Positions 25,776 through 35,294 of a DNA stretch of 64,000 nucleotides are shown piece by piece. Where the stretch lies: contig JADJYG010000017.1 in assembly GCA_016719895.1 (NCBI GenBank), positions 1-64,000 of the forward strand. Reading direction: 5' to 3'. Below the pieces are notes generated by a model. It had not been told where the DNA came from and did no database searches. It worked only from the letters and a program-made list of their open reading frames with translations. Every line of letters begins with the position of its first letter. The first letter of the stretch is position 1. This stretch comes from Saprospirales bacterium. Lineage in GTDB: Bacteria; Bacteroidota; Bacteroidia; Chitinophagales; Saprospiraceae. The position numbers and the translations under genes were made by a program.

Positions 25776-28412
25776 TTACCTTCCCAATCCGGCCAATAAC
25801 CCGCCCAATAACTTCACCGCGTTTTCTACCACGGCCGTGTTTTCCACCGGAATTTTCAGGTAGGTTTGGCCGGTCTGCTCGTCGGTAGACACGATGGATT
25901 GCACGAGTTCCTGCGTTTTTTCCGGGCTGCTCAAGGTTTGGGCCAGACTGGAAAAGAACGATAACCCGGTCTGGATGAGTTCCTGTGGCGTGCCGGGCGC
26001 CGGGGCGGGCGTTTTGGGCGAGCCGCCGGTAGAGGGCGCATGCCGCCACTCCTGTCCTTTGTCGTTGCCGGGCGGGTGGGCTTCCTGCCCGACCCGGGAG
26101 GCCGGCGGCAGTGCGGTGTGGGCGTCGTCGTCGCCGGCAAAGGTATCGCTTTCTCCGGGCCGAGGCGCTTCGGGGTCCGGCGACGAAGGAGCGGGCGGCA
26201 GTTCGAAATCTTCGCTTTCAGCGTGCGCCATGTTGTCGTCGGTAAGCCCGGATGGCGGCGCCTGCCAACCCTCGCCGGTGAGGGTTTCGACGTTTTCCAT
26301 GAACTTTTTGAATTTTGATTCGGACATAAAGATCGTATCGTCGCCATCGGGGTCGAGCACGCCCTGGGCCATGGACGATTTGAATTCCAGCACGCCGAGC
26401 ATGCGCTGTTCAATGCTTTCGGCCGCTACCATGTTGATGACCGTTACATTATCGGTCTGGCCCATGCGGTGGATACGGCCGATGCGTTGTTCGAGGATGG
26501 CGGGGTTCCAGGGAATATCGAGATTGATGAGCAGAGAGGCGGATTGCAGGTTCAGCCCCACGCCGCCGGCATCGGTGGAGAGGAACACCCGGCAATCGGG
26601 GTCTTCGCGAAAACGGGTAAGCAGGTCGGCGCGGTCGGCGCTGGGGATACCGCCGTGCAGGTAGGCGTAACCCGTGTCGCGGGCGTCGAGTTCCTGCGCC
26701 ACCAGGCGCGTCATGCGCTCCCACTGGCTGAAGACCACGATCTTTTGGTCCGGATCGGCCATGGCTTCTTCGAAAATACACAACAGCTCGCCTATTTTAG
26801 TGTCGAACCGGGTTTGTTGATCCAGGATGAACGTGCTGTCGGCTACCATACGCATTTGCGAGAGGCAGAGAATAAGCATGCGGCGGTCGGTTTCGTTCAG
26901 GAAATGAAAACGCCGCCACTTGGCTACCAGGCGCGCCACAGCATCGGCCAAATCGCAGTGGATGTCTTTTTGCTGTTGGGTCATGGGCACGAACAGTATT
27001 TTGTCCAGCCGTTCAGGCAGATCCCGGAGCACTTCCTTTTTGACCCGCCGGATCAGGCAGCCGGATAGAATTTCTCCGATTTCCCGGAGGTTTTTATACC
27101 CCCTTACCTGGCCGTTGTCGCCTAGTATCTGGTATCGCTCGAGAAAGCGGTACAAGGGCGGCAGTTTGTACTGGTCAACAAACTGGGTGACCGCATACAA
27201 GTCTTCCAGTTTGTTTTCCAGCGGGGTGCCGGTGAGTACGAAGCAGTAGGGCGTCCGCACTTTTTTCAGCTGAATGGAAACTTTGGTGCGGAAGTTTTTG
27301 ATCCGTTGCGCCTCATCAATGATCAGCAGGTCGGCGCCCAGGATCTGGAGGTATTCCGCATCGGAAGTAATGGTGTTGTAGCTGGCGATATAAAAGAACG
27401 CCTCCGCTTTTTCATATTGTTTGATCCGTTTGGTTTGCAGCCCTTCCACCACATGTACCGAGGCTTGGGTGAACTTTTCGATCTCTGATTTCCATTGGTA
27501 TTTCAGCGAGGTTGGGCACACGACCAGTACGCGCTGGATCCCCATTTTGCGCTGCAGCAGTTCCGCTGCGCCGATAGCTTGTATGGTCTTGCCGAGGCCC
27601 ATTTCGTCGGCCAGCAGGCAGCGGCCCGCGTTGGCGGCAAACCAGACGCCGCGTTTCTGGTAAGGGAAAAGCGGGACCTTGAGGATCTCGTCAAAATAAG
27701 GGCTATCCGGGCCTTGCGGCAGCGTTTTTTTCAAAAAATCTTGCCGGCGCGCGCGTTCGCGCTGTTCGGCGATAAGGTCGAATGCATCGTCGTAGCATTT
27801 AAATTCCGGTTGAATGCGTCGCGCTTCTTTCAGTACGGTTTCAAAGTATTCGACCCCCAAATCGGCAATAAAGCCTTCGGGATCGAACCATTTGGCAGCC
27901 CATTTCAGCAGTTTAGCCTCTTGCTTAACGCCGATATAGAGCCGGATACGAGGCCCTTTTCGGTAGTCCACGTAAACCGTCGAGCATGGGACGCGCATGC
28001 CCGCGGCCAACGCTTTTTTGGCCCCCCGTTTTTTACGCACCTGCTGCAAAACGGCACTGATGTGTTTGCACAAGCCCAGGCGGTTGGTTTTGAAATCCTG
28101 GCAGCTGCACGAATTGCCGAGGCGGGTCAGGGTATTTTCCGGCGGCAAGCCCTTCTTCGGTATGTCGGAACGAATCGCCACGGTGTAGCTGTTCTGGGTG
28201 GCGGGGTTCCAGACGATGAACTCTGAAAAAACCGGGGCAGCGCCTGTATTGGTGATGTGAAAATCGTTTTCTTCACCAAATTGTTTGCGCAGGCCCAATT
28301 GCCACAGATCGAGCTGCATATCCTCCGGGCGGCGGTGGTAAGAAACGCGGGCAGGTTTCGGGTTTTTCGCTTTTTTCGCGATTTTTTTTGCGGGAGCGCC
28401 AGATTTAGCCAT
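25776..28412 (-). CDS. SWI2/SNF2-family DEAD/DEAH-box ATPase with SWIM zinc finger
   Basis: This 878-aa protein has a Lys-rich N-terminus, a SWIM-type zinc finger near residue 118 (SCSCQDFKTNRLGLCKHIS), a SNF2_N domain with LLADEMGLGKTIQAIG (Walker A), IIDEAQRIKN (DEAQ box) and FVLTGTPLENKLEDLY, and a helicase C domain with YLHGGIPSADRADLL, STDAGGVGLNLQSA and EQRIGRIHRMGQTDNV. It is a nucleic-acid translocase remodelling DNA-bound proteins, probably in repair or transcription recycling like RapA. The last 170 residues are a Pro/Glu/Asp-rich linker followed by a short conserved-looking helix ending VVENAVKLLGGLLAGLG. Confidence 0.9.
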   Translation of the reverse strand: MAKSGAPAKKIAKKAKNPKPARVSYHRRPEDMQLDLWQLGLRKQFGEENDFHITNTGAAPVFSEFIVWNPATQNSYTVAIRSDIPKKGLPPENTLTRLGNSCSCQDFKTNRLGLCKHISAVLQQVRKKRGAKKALAAGMRVPCSTVYVDYRKGPRIRLYIGVKQEAKLLKWAAKWFDPEGFIADLGVEYFETVLKEARRIQPEFKCYDDAFDLIAEQRERARRQDFLKKTLPQGPDSPYFDEILKVPLFPYQKRGVWFAANAGRCLLADEMGLGKTIQAIGAAELLQRKMGIQRVLVVCPTSLKYQWKSEIEKFTQASVHVVEGLQTKRIKQYEKAEAFFYIASYNTITSDAEYLQILGADLLIIDEAQRIKNFRTKVSIQLKKVRTPYCFVLTGTPLENKLEDLYAVTQFVDQYKLPPLYRFLERYQILGDNGQVRGYKNLREIGEILSGCLIRRVKKEVLRDLPERLDKILFVPMTQQQKDIHCDLADAVARLVAKWRRFHFLNETDRRMLILCLSQMRMVADSTFILDQQTRFDTKIGELLCIFEEAMADPDQKIVVFSQWERMTRLVAQELDARDTGYAYLHGGIPSADRADLLTRFREDPDCRVFLSTDAGGVGLNLQSASLLINLDIPWNPAILEQRIGRIHRMGQTDNVTVINMVAAESIEQRMLGVLEFKSSMAQGVLDPDGDDTIFMSESKFKKFMENVETLTGEGWQAPPSGLTDDNMAHAESEDFELPPAPSSPDPEAPRPGESDTFAGDDDAHTALPPASRVGQEAHPPGNDKGQEWRHAPSTGGSPKTPAPAPGTPQELIQTGLSFFSSLAQTLSSPEKTQELVQSIVSTDEQTGQTYLKIPVENTAVVENAVKLLGGLLAGLGR

Positions 28413-28665
28413 ATCGGAATACCGGTTGATGGAAACTGGAGCTAAAGTATACCGTGGGCGGTAAATTTTTTCGGCCGGCCCGTAAACTTGTCTATCCTAT
28501 GAAATACTGGCATACCTTATATTAAGGTGAGTTTTGGGTTTTGCCCAACCCTGAAAATGCGGAGAAACTACTGGCTGTATTGCGTGATTTCTGTTTTGTT
28601 TGGGCTGTTGGTATAAAAAAAACATCATAGCCTGCGGACAATACCCCGCAGCCGTTTCGGTAGAT

Positions 28666-31600
28666 TCAATCTTCAATCGCCCTGATCTCCACCTGCCCAG
28701 CCGCCCCCGCCGCCAGAGCGGCTGCAAGGGGAACTGCGGGGATCAGTTTTAACCGGTAACCGGCATTCGGCCGCACCCTGCTTACCCGGAGCCGGTGGAA
28801 GGCATATCCGCTCCGGTGCGGCGCGCCGGTGCTTTCCTCCGGAAAACTTTCTCCCAGCAAAACGCCGGTTTCGTCGAAAAGCAAAGCCCGGAGCGGGAAA
28901 GCCGCCACGCTGCCGATGCCCAGGTTGAGCGACACTCTGTTGTCATTTCGCAAGGGCAAGCCCGTGCCAGAGGCCGTGAAAACCAGATCGGAAACCAAAA
29001 AACCTTCGTGCGGTTTCGGTACGGGATCGCGGAGGTCAGGAAAAGGCAAAGGATACGTCTTCTTGATCTCCTGGAGGCTTAACTGCAGCGCTTTATTGAA
29101 TTTTGTGATGCGCTCGCACTCCTCCTTGGTGTGAAACTTCTCGTCTGCCCACACGACCTTGATCTGGTATGCCCCGCGTTGCGCCGGGTCGGGATTTTTG
29201 ATCTGTACCGTGATGACTCCATCGGGGAAATATTCGTGCAATTTGCTCAGGGTCAGCTTCCACTTGCCTGTGCCTGCAACGCCTGCCGCAGGCACAGCGA
29301 TCTCCATACCCGGCGCGCTGATCTCGACACGGTCGAAATGGTTGTAAGGGCAGGGAACGGGGCCGATGGCGGTGGGATCGCCGGAGGCATGGGCCTTGGG
29401 TTTGGGGACGAGCACCTTGTACACATCCACGTCGCCGGGGACGTGCTGCCAGGCCCAGTCCAGCTCCAGCTCGCGCCAGGAAGGGGCGCCGTTTGCGGGG
29501 AATTTGGTCTTGGGGTCCGGGGTGCGCAGGTCTACCACCCGGCCGCCGGCGTTGTCCATGCTTTCACCCCAGTCGGGCGGTATGGCTCGCGCTCCGGCCC
29601 CGATGGTCATTGTATAGGGGATATCGATCTCCACCTTGTCGTATTTGGCCGTCACCTCGACCAGGGCGTTCGAGTAGCCAAACAACTGGCGAACGGATTC
29701 GGGCGCACCGTACAATCCGGGCCACCCTCCCCAGCTCGACGTTATTTTATACTTGACGTTGGGCGATGCCGTGATCTGAATATCCGCAGGGGCGGAAAGG
29801 GATAGTTGAAACCGGTCCTGCACGTCCCTTGCCAGCAATCGGGTCTGGTCGGAGCGAATCTGAAGGTCCTGCAACAGGTAGGAACTCACGGTCTTTTTCC
29901 AGGCGGGCGCCCCAGGCGCGGGGGTTTGAACATTCACGGTGAAAGCCGTTCCGGGCTTCTCGTCCAGCAGGCGCGGCGCCCAGTAACCGGCATCGGCAAA
30001 AGCGGGCGGCACGGCGCCGCCGGAAACGACCTCGTAGTCGATATTCCAATCACCCCGGCTTAGCGTCTGCTGCCCCTTTTTGGCCAGGTCGCCCAGGTTG
30101 CCCCTGTTCCAATAGCCATCCCGGATATCCGAAATTCCGTCGCCGATACCTCCCAGATTTTTGAAGTCGTCGTCGTCTTCAAAACCGATCACCTGAATTC
30201 CCAGGCTCCCCTCCGGAAGCGGCACAGGAGCGATATCGGGATGATAAGATTCGTCGGTTTCCACTTCCCGGTTCCAAAAAACGGTGCGCCAATAACCGTT
30301 GATGTTGGCCAGCATAAACCATTCGCCGTCGCCTTTGGTCCAGCCGTCGTGGTCGTCCTTGATATCGATTTCCTGCAGTTTCACGGTATAGGTTTGGAGC
30401 ATATCCGCGCCCGGCCCCAAAAAACCGGCGATAAACTCGTGGTAACCTTCTTCGGGCTGGTGCAGGGTTATTTTGAGGGTAAAACCCGACAGCGAAAAGG
30501 AAGCGCGGTCCATGGTGCCTGCGGGGCCCTTCTCCTGGCGAATAAAAGGAACGAGTTCTTTTTGCCCCGGGGTGTAGTAATAATAGTCTTTTTGCGGGAG
30601 GTGAATGAAAAATTCATAGGAACCGTCCAAAAGGTTCGTGTAATTGTACGTTCCCGGATTTTTGGTTATCCACATCCGTATCACGGCCACCTGTTTAAAG
30701 GGTTCGCCGGGCAGCACGGGCCGGTATTCGATGCGGTCGGTACCCAGTACGGGTACGGGGTGGAGTTCTGTTTTGGGGCTGTGTCCGCAGTCGTATATCC
30801 AGCGGCCGTAGGCCGTCACATGATCGCCGGGACCGGGCAAGGCGCTCCGGTTGAAATATTTGGACTCCGTTTCCAGCACCAGGTCTTCTCCGCCGTTGAG
30901 CGAAAGATACTTATCGAAGCCGCTGACAGTCAGGTGCATATCGAAGTCGTGGCTGTTGTGGAGGGGGATGGCGTCTTCAGCGGAAATGCCAATGGAATGC
31001 AAAAGGCCTTCTGCCCGGACGAAGGGATTGCACGTCGGGTCTACGAGGGGCCATTTGAACATTTTGTAATAGAGATACGCGATTTTTTCGGGACCGCTGA
31101 GGCTGCAATTGAGGTCGAAATCCGCCGTTGTCGGGGCCGGGCGTGGCCAGGGGCAGGTCGGCCCGCTATCCGAAAGGGTCTTTTCCATCTCGCCGCCCAA
31201 ACCGGCGGGAGGGGTGGTTTGCAGATTTTCCCAGGTGTCGGGGATGTCGGGGTCGGCCCCCAGGGGCCATATGCCTGCAAGGACCGTATCCCGGAGGATG
31301 CCCAACTCGCGGTTGGCCTTCAGGGTGAGCTTGTACGCTGCGGCCAGGCGCAGCCGGCGGCCCGCCTTGATCGGTTCGAGGCGGTCGGCGCCGATGCGCA
31401 GCTCGCCGGTCCACCAGGGCAGGGCATATGACCGGGGCTCGTCCTGGAAGCGAATCGAATCGCCGGCGACAGCCTGGAAGGTCACGTGCCGCGGGTTTTC
31501 GGGGCTGAATGTCCGGCCGTTGCCTTCAGCCACTTCGTGGGAGCCGTCCGGCGTCAGGGTTATGCGCAGGTCGGCCGGCCCGGGGCGGTCGCCGCCGGCG

Positions 31601-33144
31601 CCATCGCGGTTGATCAAGAGGGTGACGTGATCGTCGAAGCGCTTGTGCCCTGGCGCTGTGCCTACGGCAAAATAAAGACCGTCGGGTCCGAGAAAGGCTT
31701 TCAGTTCGGGCATCAGGCCGGCCAGGGGCAAGGCGGGCGCCCCGTCGTATTCCTCCGGGCGGGCCATGCCGTCCGGTATAGCGGGCGTATCTTTCAGGGG
31801 AAGCACATTGTTCCACGACGACAGCGGGGCTGCCGGGTCGGTCAGGGGGGCTGCGAGCGGCGATTCCGCCGGTGGAAAAACGGACACATCGGGCGATTCT
31901 GCAGCCAGGGCCGCATTGCCAACCAACCCCGCGTGGCACCCCCCTGCAACATCCGCCAAGTCGCCCCGGAAGGGCCAGCGGTGCGCCAGGCCGCGTTCGT
32001 CGTTGGCAGGCGGGCGAAAAGCGCCGGCCCTGATCTGTTCGGGGCTGCGGGCATAGGCCCAGATGCGCAGGTCATGGACATAGGCATGCAAAAACCGGAC
32101 ATCTGCGGGCGCTTGCCGGTCGGCGCCCAGGCGCCAGGGCAGGCCGGCGTTCGCGCGCCGCACAGCAGCACCCTCTCCCGTGGGCGCAGGCGACATCCGG
32201 GAAATCTGCTCTGCCCCATCCACAAAAAAACGCGTTGCGCCGCCTGCTGTTTTCGTCATGGCTATGTGATGCCAGCCATCGTCCGCCGGGGCGTTGGCCA
32301 AAACAGCCATGGGGATTCCCGGGAATTGCGCCTGCAATTCCCCGCCGAAACCCAGCCACCATCCGTCGTAATAACCTGCACCCAGGAGGGAGCCTCTCCG
32401 GGCGCCCGGACAACGCACCCAGGCCTCAACAGTCATCTCCTGGGAGCGCAGGGCGGGCGTCCAGGGAAACACTACGTAGCCTCCCGCGCCGTCCAGATAC
32501 ACCGAACCGGCTTGCAAAGGTTCTTTGCGGGGAGGCGACAGGTCAAGACGGCCCCAGGTCAGGGGCCGCGCCGGGTGCGCGCGCGCCGGCAGGCTGGCGG
32601 CGGCGCCTTCCCCGGTTTGGATGATACAGGCAAAACCCGACGAGCGCCCGCGCCCGCCCAGCCACTCCAGCGGCAGGCGCAGTTCCAGGCTCCAGAACCC
32701 CTGCTTGTCCACTACGGAAACCTCCAGATCATCTACCTGCATTGACTGATCCGTCCAGCCGCCGTTTCCATCGGCGCGTCGCAGGGTTGCGGAACCATCC
32801 TTCCGTATCTCCACCTGAAAATCGCCCGGTTGGGCCATGCTTTCGCGGCTGTTGTCGGGGTCGATCAGGAGCAGCAGGCGGTCGGCCCGCTTCCCGGGAA
32901 TGCCCTCAAACACCGCATACAGATCGTTAGCCGAATGATACAGCCGCGCGTTTGCCCCTTCATACTGGAAGGAGACCGGCGCCGTATAAGCATAAGCCGG
33001 ATCGTCAGCCTTTCCGTCAATATGCGCGGTGTTCATCCAGAACGGAGCGGAAAACATGCCCTGATACTCTCCCAGACGTCCGGCGGGCTTGGGGGAACAG
33101 GCGAAAAACAGGCAGAGGAAGAGGAGGGGGAAAATTGTTTTCAT
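28666..33144 (-). CDS. Giant surface lipoprotein with CBM9-like and LamG-like domains
   Basis: The 1492-aa protein starts with a lipoprotein signal (LLFLCLFFACSPK, lipid on Cys16). Residues 35-210 look like a CBM9/CBDD-type domain (HIDGKADDPAYAY, ADRLLLLIDPD, FWSLELRLPLEWL). Residues 215-400 are a LamG/concanavalin-like fold (YVVFPWTPALRSQEMTVEAWV, WHHIAMTKTAGGATRFFVDG). A second CBM9-like segment lies at 455-640 (IPDGMARPEEYDG, LYFAVGTAPGH). The remaining 850 residues are beta-rich and unfamiliar. It is probably an outer-membrane-anchored glycan-binding protein. No T9SS sorting domain is present. The NuoE-NuoF fusion gene lies 90 bp upstream on the same strand. Confidence 0.7.
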   Translation of the reverse strand: MKTIFPLLFLCLFFACSPKPAGRLGEYQGMFSAPFWMNTAHIDGKADDPAYAYTAPVSFQYEGANARLYHSANDLYAVFEGIPGKRADRLLLLIDPDNSRESMAQPGDFQVEIRKDGSATLRRADGNGGWTDQSMQVDDLEVSVVDKQGFWSLELRLPLEWLGGRGRSSGFACIIQTGEGAAASLPARAHPARPLTWGRLDLSPPRKEPLQAGSVYLDGAGGYVVFPWTPALRSQEMTVEAWVRCPGARRGSLLGAGYYDGWWLGFGGELQAQFPGIPMAVLANAPADDGWHHIAMTKTAGGATRFFVDGAEQISRMSPAPTGEGAAVRRANAGLPWRLGADRQAPADVRFLHAYVHDLRIWAYARSPEQIRAGAFRPPANDERGLAHRWPFRGDLADVAGGCHAGLVGNAALAAESPDVSVFPPAESPLAAPLTDPAAPLSSWNNVLPLKDTPAIPDGMARPEEYDGAPALPLAGLMPELKAFLGPDGLYFAVGTAPGHKRFDDHVTLLINRDGAGGDRPGPADLRITLTPDGSHEVAEGNGRTFSPENPRHVTFQAVAGDSIRFQDEPRSYALPWWTGELRIGADRLEPIKAGRRLRLAAAYKLTLKANRELGILRDTVLAGIWPLGADPDIPDTWENLQTTPPAGLGGEMEKTLSDSGPTCPWPRPAPTTADFDLNCSLSGPEKIAYLYYKMFKWPLVDPTCNPFVRAEGLLHSIGISAEDAIPLHNSHDFDMHLTVSGFDKYLSLNGGEDLVLETESKYFNRSALPGPGDHVTAYGRWIYDCGHSPKTELHPVPVLGTDRIEYRPVLPGEPFKQVAVIRMWITKNPGTYNYTNLLDGSYEFFIHLPQKDYYYYTPGQKELVPFIRQEKGPAGTMDRASFSLSGFTLKITLHQPEEGYHEFIAGFLGPGADMLQTYTVKLQEIDIKDDHDGWTKGDGEWFMLANINGYWRTVFWNREVETDESYHPDIAPVPLPEGSLGIQVIGFEDDDDFKNLGGIGDGISDIRDGYWNRGNLGDLAKKGQQTLSRGDWNIDYEVVSGGAVPPAFADAGYWAPRLLDEKPGTAFTVNVQTPAPGAPAWKKTVSSYLLQDLQIRSDQTRLLARDVQDRFQLSLSAPADIQITASPNVKYKITSSWGGWPGLYGAPESVRQLFGYSNALVEVTAKYDKVEIDIPYTMTIGAGARAIPPDWGESMDNAGGRVVDLRTPDPKTKFPANGAPSWRELELDWAWQHVPGDVDVYKVLVPKPKAHASGDPTAIGPVPCPYNHFDRVEISAPGMEIAVPAAGVAGTGKWKLTLSKLHEYFPDGVITVQIKNPDPAQRGAYQIKVVWADEKFHTKEECERITKFNKALQLSLQEIKKTYPLPFPDLRDPVPKPHEGFLVSDLVFTASGTGLPLRNDNRVSLNLGIGSVAAFPLRALLFDETGVLLGESFPEESTGAPHRSGYAFHRLRVSRVRPNAGYRLKLIPAVPLAAALAAGAAGQVEIRAIED

Positions 33145-33234
33145 AGTGCTGGGATGCGAAGTTTTTTATTTTTTCGGCCCGACGACTTCCAGGACCCTTG
33201 GTACGTCTTACTCCACCAAAACCGCGCCATCCCC

Positions 33235-34884
33235 CTACCGGAAATACCCCCCCAACTCTTCCTGAAAAAACAGCAGCGCATTTTTCACCGGCAGCGGCAG
33301 CCCGCCGCCCAGCGCGCACAATGAGCCCAGCTCGAGCGTTTCCACCAGGTCGTTGAACAGCATCCGGTCGATTTTATGGTCTTCCGCCTGCGCCTTCTGC
33401 AGCATTTCCTTGCCCCGAGTGGAGCCGAGCCGGCAGGGGAAACACTTGCCGCAGCTCTCGTGCGCGGTGAAGGCAAACAGGTGTTCGAGGTATTGGATCA
33501 GCGGGAAATCTTCGGGGATACACACCACCGAGGCGTGGCCCAGCAGGAACCCGTTTTGGGCAAAGGACTCGAAGTCGACCGTCAGCTCAGCCGTTTTATG
33601 CGCCGGCACCAGCCCCCCTAACGGGCCGCCGATGTGCATGGCCTTGACTGGCCGGCGGAAGCCGCCGCCCAGCGCGTACAGCACGGTGTCCAGCGGCGTG
33701 CCCATGTCCACTTCGTAGATGCCGGGCTGCTGGAAATGCCCGTCGAGCGAGAGCAGCTTGGTGCCCGTGGATTTGCCGCGGCCGATCGCCGCAAAATGCG
33801 CGCCGCCGTGCAGCAACACGTAGGGCACATTGGCGAGGGTTTCCACGTTGTTGACCACCGTGGGCTGGTTGAAAAGGCCCTGCTGCGTGGGGTACGGAGG
33901 CCGTACCCGCACTTCGGGACGCTGACCTTCGAGCGACGACAAGAGAGCCGTCTCTTCGCCGCAGATATAGGCGCCCTGCGCCCGGATGACCTTGAAATCG
34001 AAGGAAAAACCCGAACCGAGGATATTCTCGCCGGTATAGCCTGCCTGGCGGGCCGCCGCCAGGGCGGCCTCCATTGCTTCGATCGACTCGGGGTATTCCC
34101 CGCGGATGTAGAGCACGCCGGCGCTGGCGCCCATGATGTATCCGCTCAGCAGCATGCCCAGGAGCAGGCTGTGGGGGCGTTGTTCCATGATGTACCGGTC
34201 CGAATAGGCGCCGGGGTCGCCCTCGTCGGCGTTGCAGACCAGAAATTTGACGTCGCCCGGTGTGTTTTTGCAGGATTCGAGTTTGAACCCCATGGGAAAG
34301 CCCGCTCCGCCGCGGCCGCGCAAGCCGGAGGTTTTGATCTCCCGAAGCAGTTCGTCGGGTGATTTTTTCAGGCAATCGCGCAGCAGGTGGTAGTAGGGTT
34401 CGAGGCCGGGAAATTCGGCCGTGAGCACCGGTGTGCCGTGCACGCCCACAGCGTAGTAGTCGGGCTGCCCGCTTTTGCCCGGTTTGATAGTTTCGATGTG
34501 TTCGATAGCGCCGCCGGAATAGTTGTGTCCGGCGTAATGAAAGGCGTGATTTTCATGGCAGCGCCCGAGGCAGCACATTTCACCGATCTCGCCGGCGTCG
34601 AAATGTTCGCCGAGTTTCTCGCGCAGCGCCTCCTGTGTGCCGGCGGTGAGGCAGGCGCTGCCATTGCAGACGTAGACTTTTTTACCCTGATTTTCGGGCC
34701 GCAGGAAATCGTAAAAAGTGACGCTGCCGTATACGTTGGCATCGCCGATGAGAAATTGCGCCGCCAATTGTTCCATTTGCGCTTTCGGCACCGTTCCTTG
34801 TTCTTCGGCGACCTTGCCCAAGGTTTCAAACAGATTGTCGGCCAATCCTTTGCGGCCACTGAGATACCCGATATTTTTTGACAT
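33235..34884 (-). CDS. NuoE-NuoF fusion, FdsB/HndC-like NAD(P)H:ferredoxin-type flavoprotein
   Basis: This 549-aa protein fuses a thioredoxin-like [2Fe-2S] NuoE domain (VTFYDFLRP, CNGSAC, CCLGRCH) to a NuoF module: GLRGRGGAGFPMGFKLE binds FMN, CNADEGDPGAYSDRYIME and YICGEETALLSSLEG bind NADH, and ESCGKCFPCRLG plus LGSLCALGG bind a [4Fe-4S] cluster. The layout matches the beta subunit of soluble NAD-linked formate dehydrogenase (FdsB) and NAD-dependent hydrogenases. No alpha (molybdopterin or hydrogenase) partner is in the window. The start is the ATG at 34884 (MSKNIGYLSG). The frame is intact. Confidence 0.85.
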   Translation of the reverse strand: MSKNIGYLSGRKGLADNLFETLGKVAEEQGTVPKAQMEQLAAQFLIGDANVYGSVTFYDFLRPENQGKKVYVCNGSACLTAGTQEALREKLGEHFDAGEIGEMCCLGRCHENHAFHYAGHNYSGGAIEHIETIKPGKSGQPDYYAVGVHGTPVLTAEFPGLEPYYHLLRDCLKKSPDELLREIKTSGLRGRGGAGFPMGFKLESCKNTPGDVKFLVCNADEGDPGAYSDRYIMEQRPHSLLLGMLLSGYIMGASAGVLYIRGEYPESIEAMEAALAAARQAGYTGENILGSGFSFDFKVIRAQGAYICGEETALLSSLEGQRPEVRVRPPYPTQQGLFNQPTVVNNVETLANVPYVLLHGGAHFAAIGRGKSTGTKLLSLDGHFQQPGIYEVDMGTPLDTVLYALGGGFRRPVKAMHIGGPLGGLVPAHKTAELTVDFESFAQNGFLLGHASVVCIPEDFPLIQYLEHLFAFTAHESCGKCFPCRLGSTRGKEMLQKAQAEDHKIDRMLFNDLVETLELGSLCALGGGLPLPVKNALLFFQEELGGYFR

Positions 34885-35294
34885 GACCTGGTTTGCGCCG
34901 TAGGAAAAGACGCCTGTTTGGTTAGATAAAATCAGAATACTTGCGTAGAGGGGCTCGTTGCGGTCAAATTTCCAATTAATTTCCGGAAAATACACAACGA
35001 TTCGGATGCTTTGATAAAAGCAGGCTCCGGGACCGGTTCCGGGCGTCTGAAGCTGCCCGGAAAAATCCTCTGGTATTTTTTCAAACTTCGCCAGTCATCG
35101 CAAATGAAGCGGTTCATACTCGTCTTCGACCATCCTGGGGGGCTGTTCACCCACCCGTTCGAAGCGCAGCGCGCGTACAGCGCTGAACGGGTACTTCAAA
35201 CAAAATCTCGACAAACTGCCGCCGGAACAGCAGGCCGCCGCCTGTTTTTGGCCAAAACGGAAGCGGGCAAATGGGTTTTGAGAACATCGAAAGC
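34885..35294. other. Intergenic region with no supported gene
   Basis: A plus-strand frame at 35011-35298 (95 codons) and a minus-strand frame at 34932-35150 lack recognisable motifs. The region separates the NuoEF fusion from the convergent end of the Rpn-type gene. Confidence 0.4.

Noticed and set aside
30241..32745. Two plus-strand frames of about 400 codons within the giant lipoprotein gene
   Set aside because: Antisense to a 1492-aa lipoprotein with a signal peptide and CBM9/LamG motifs.
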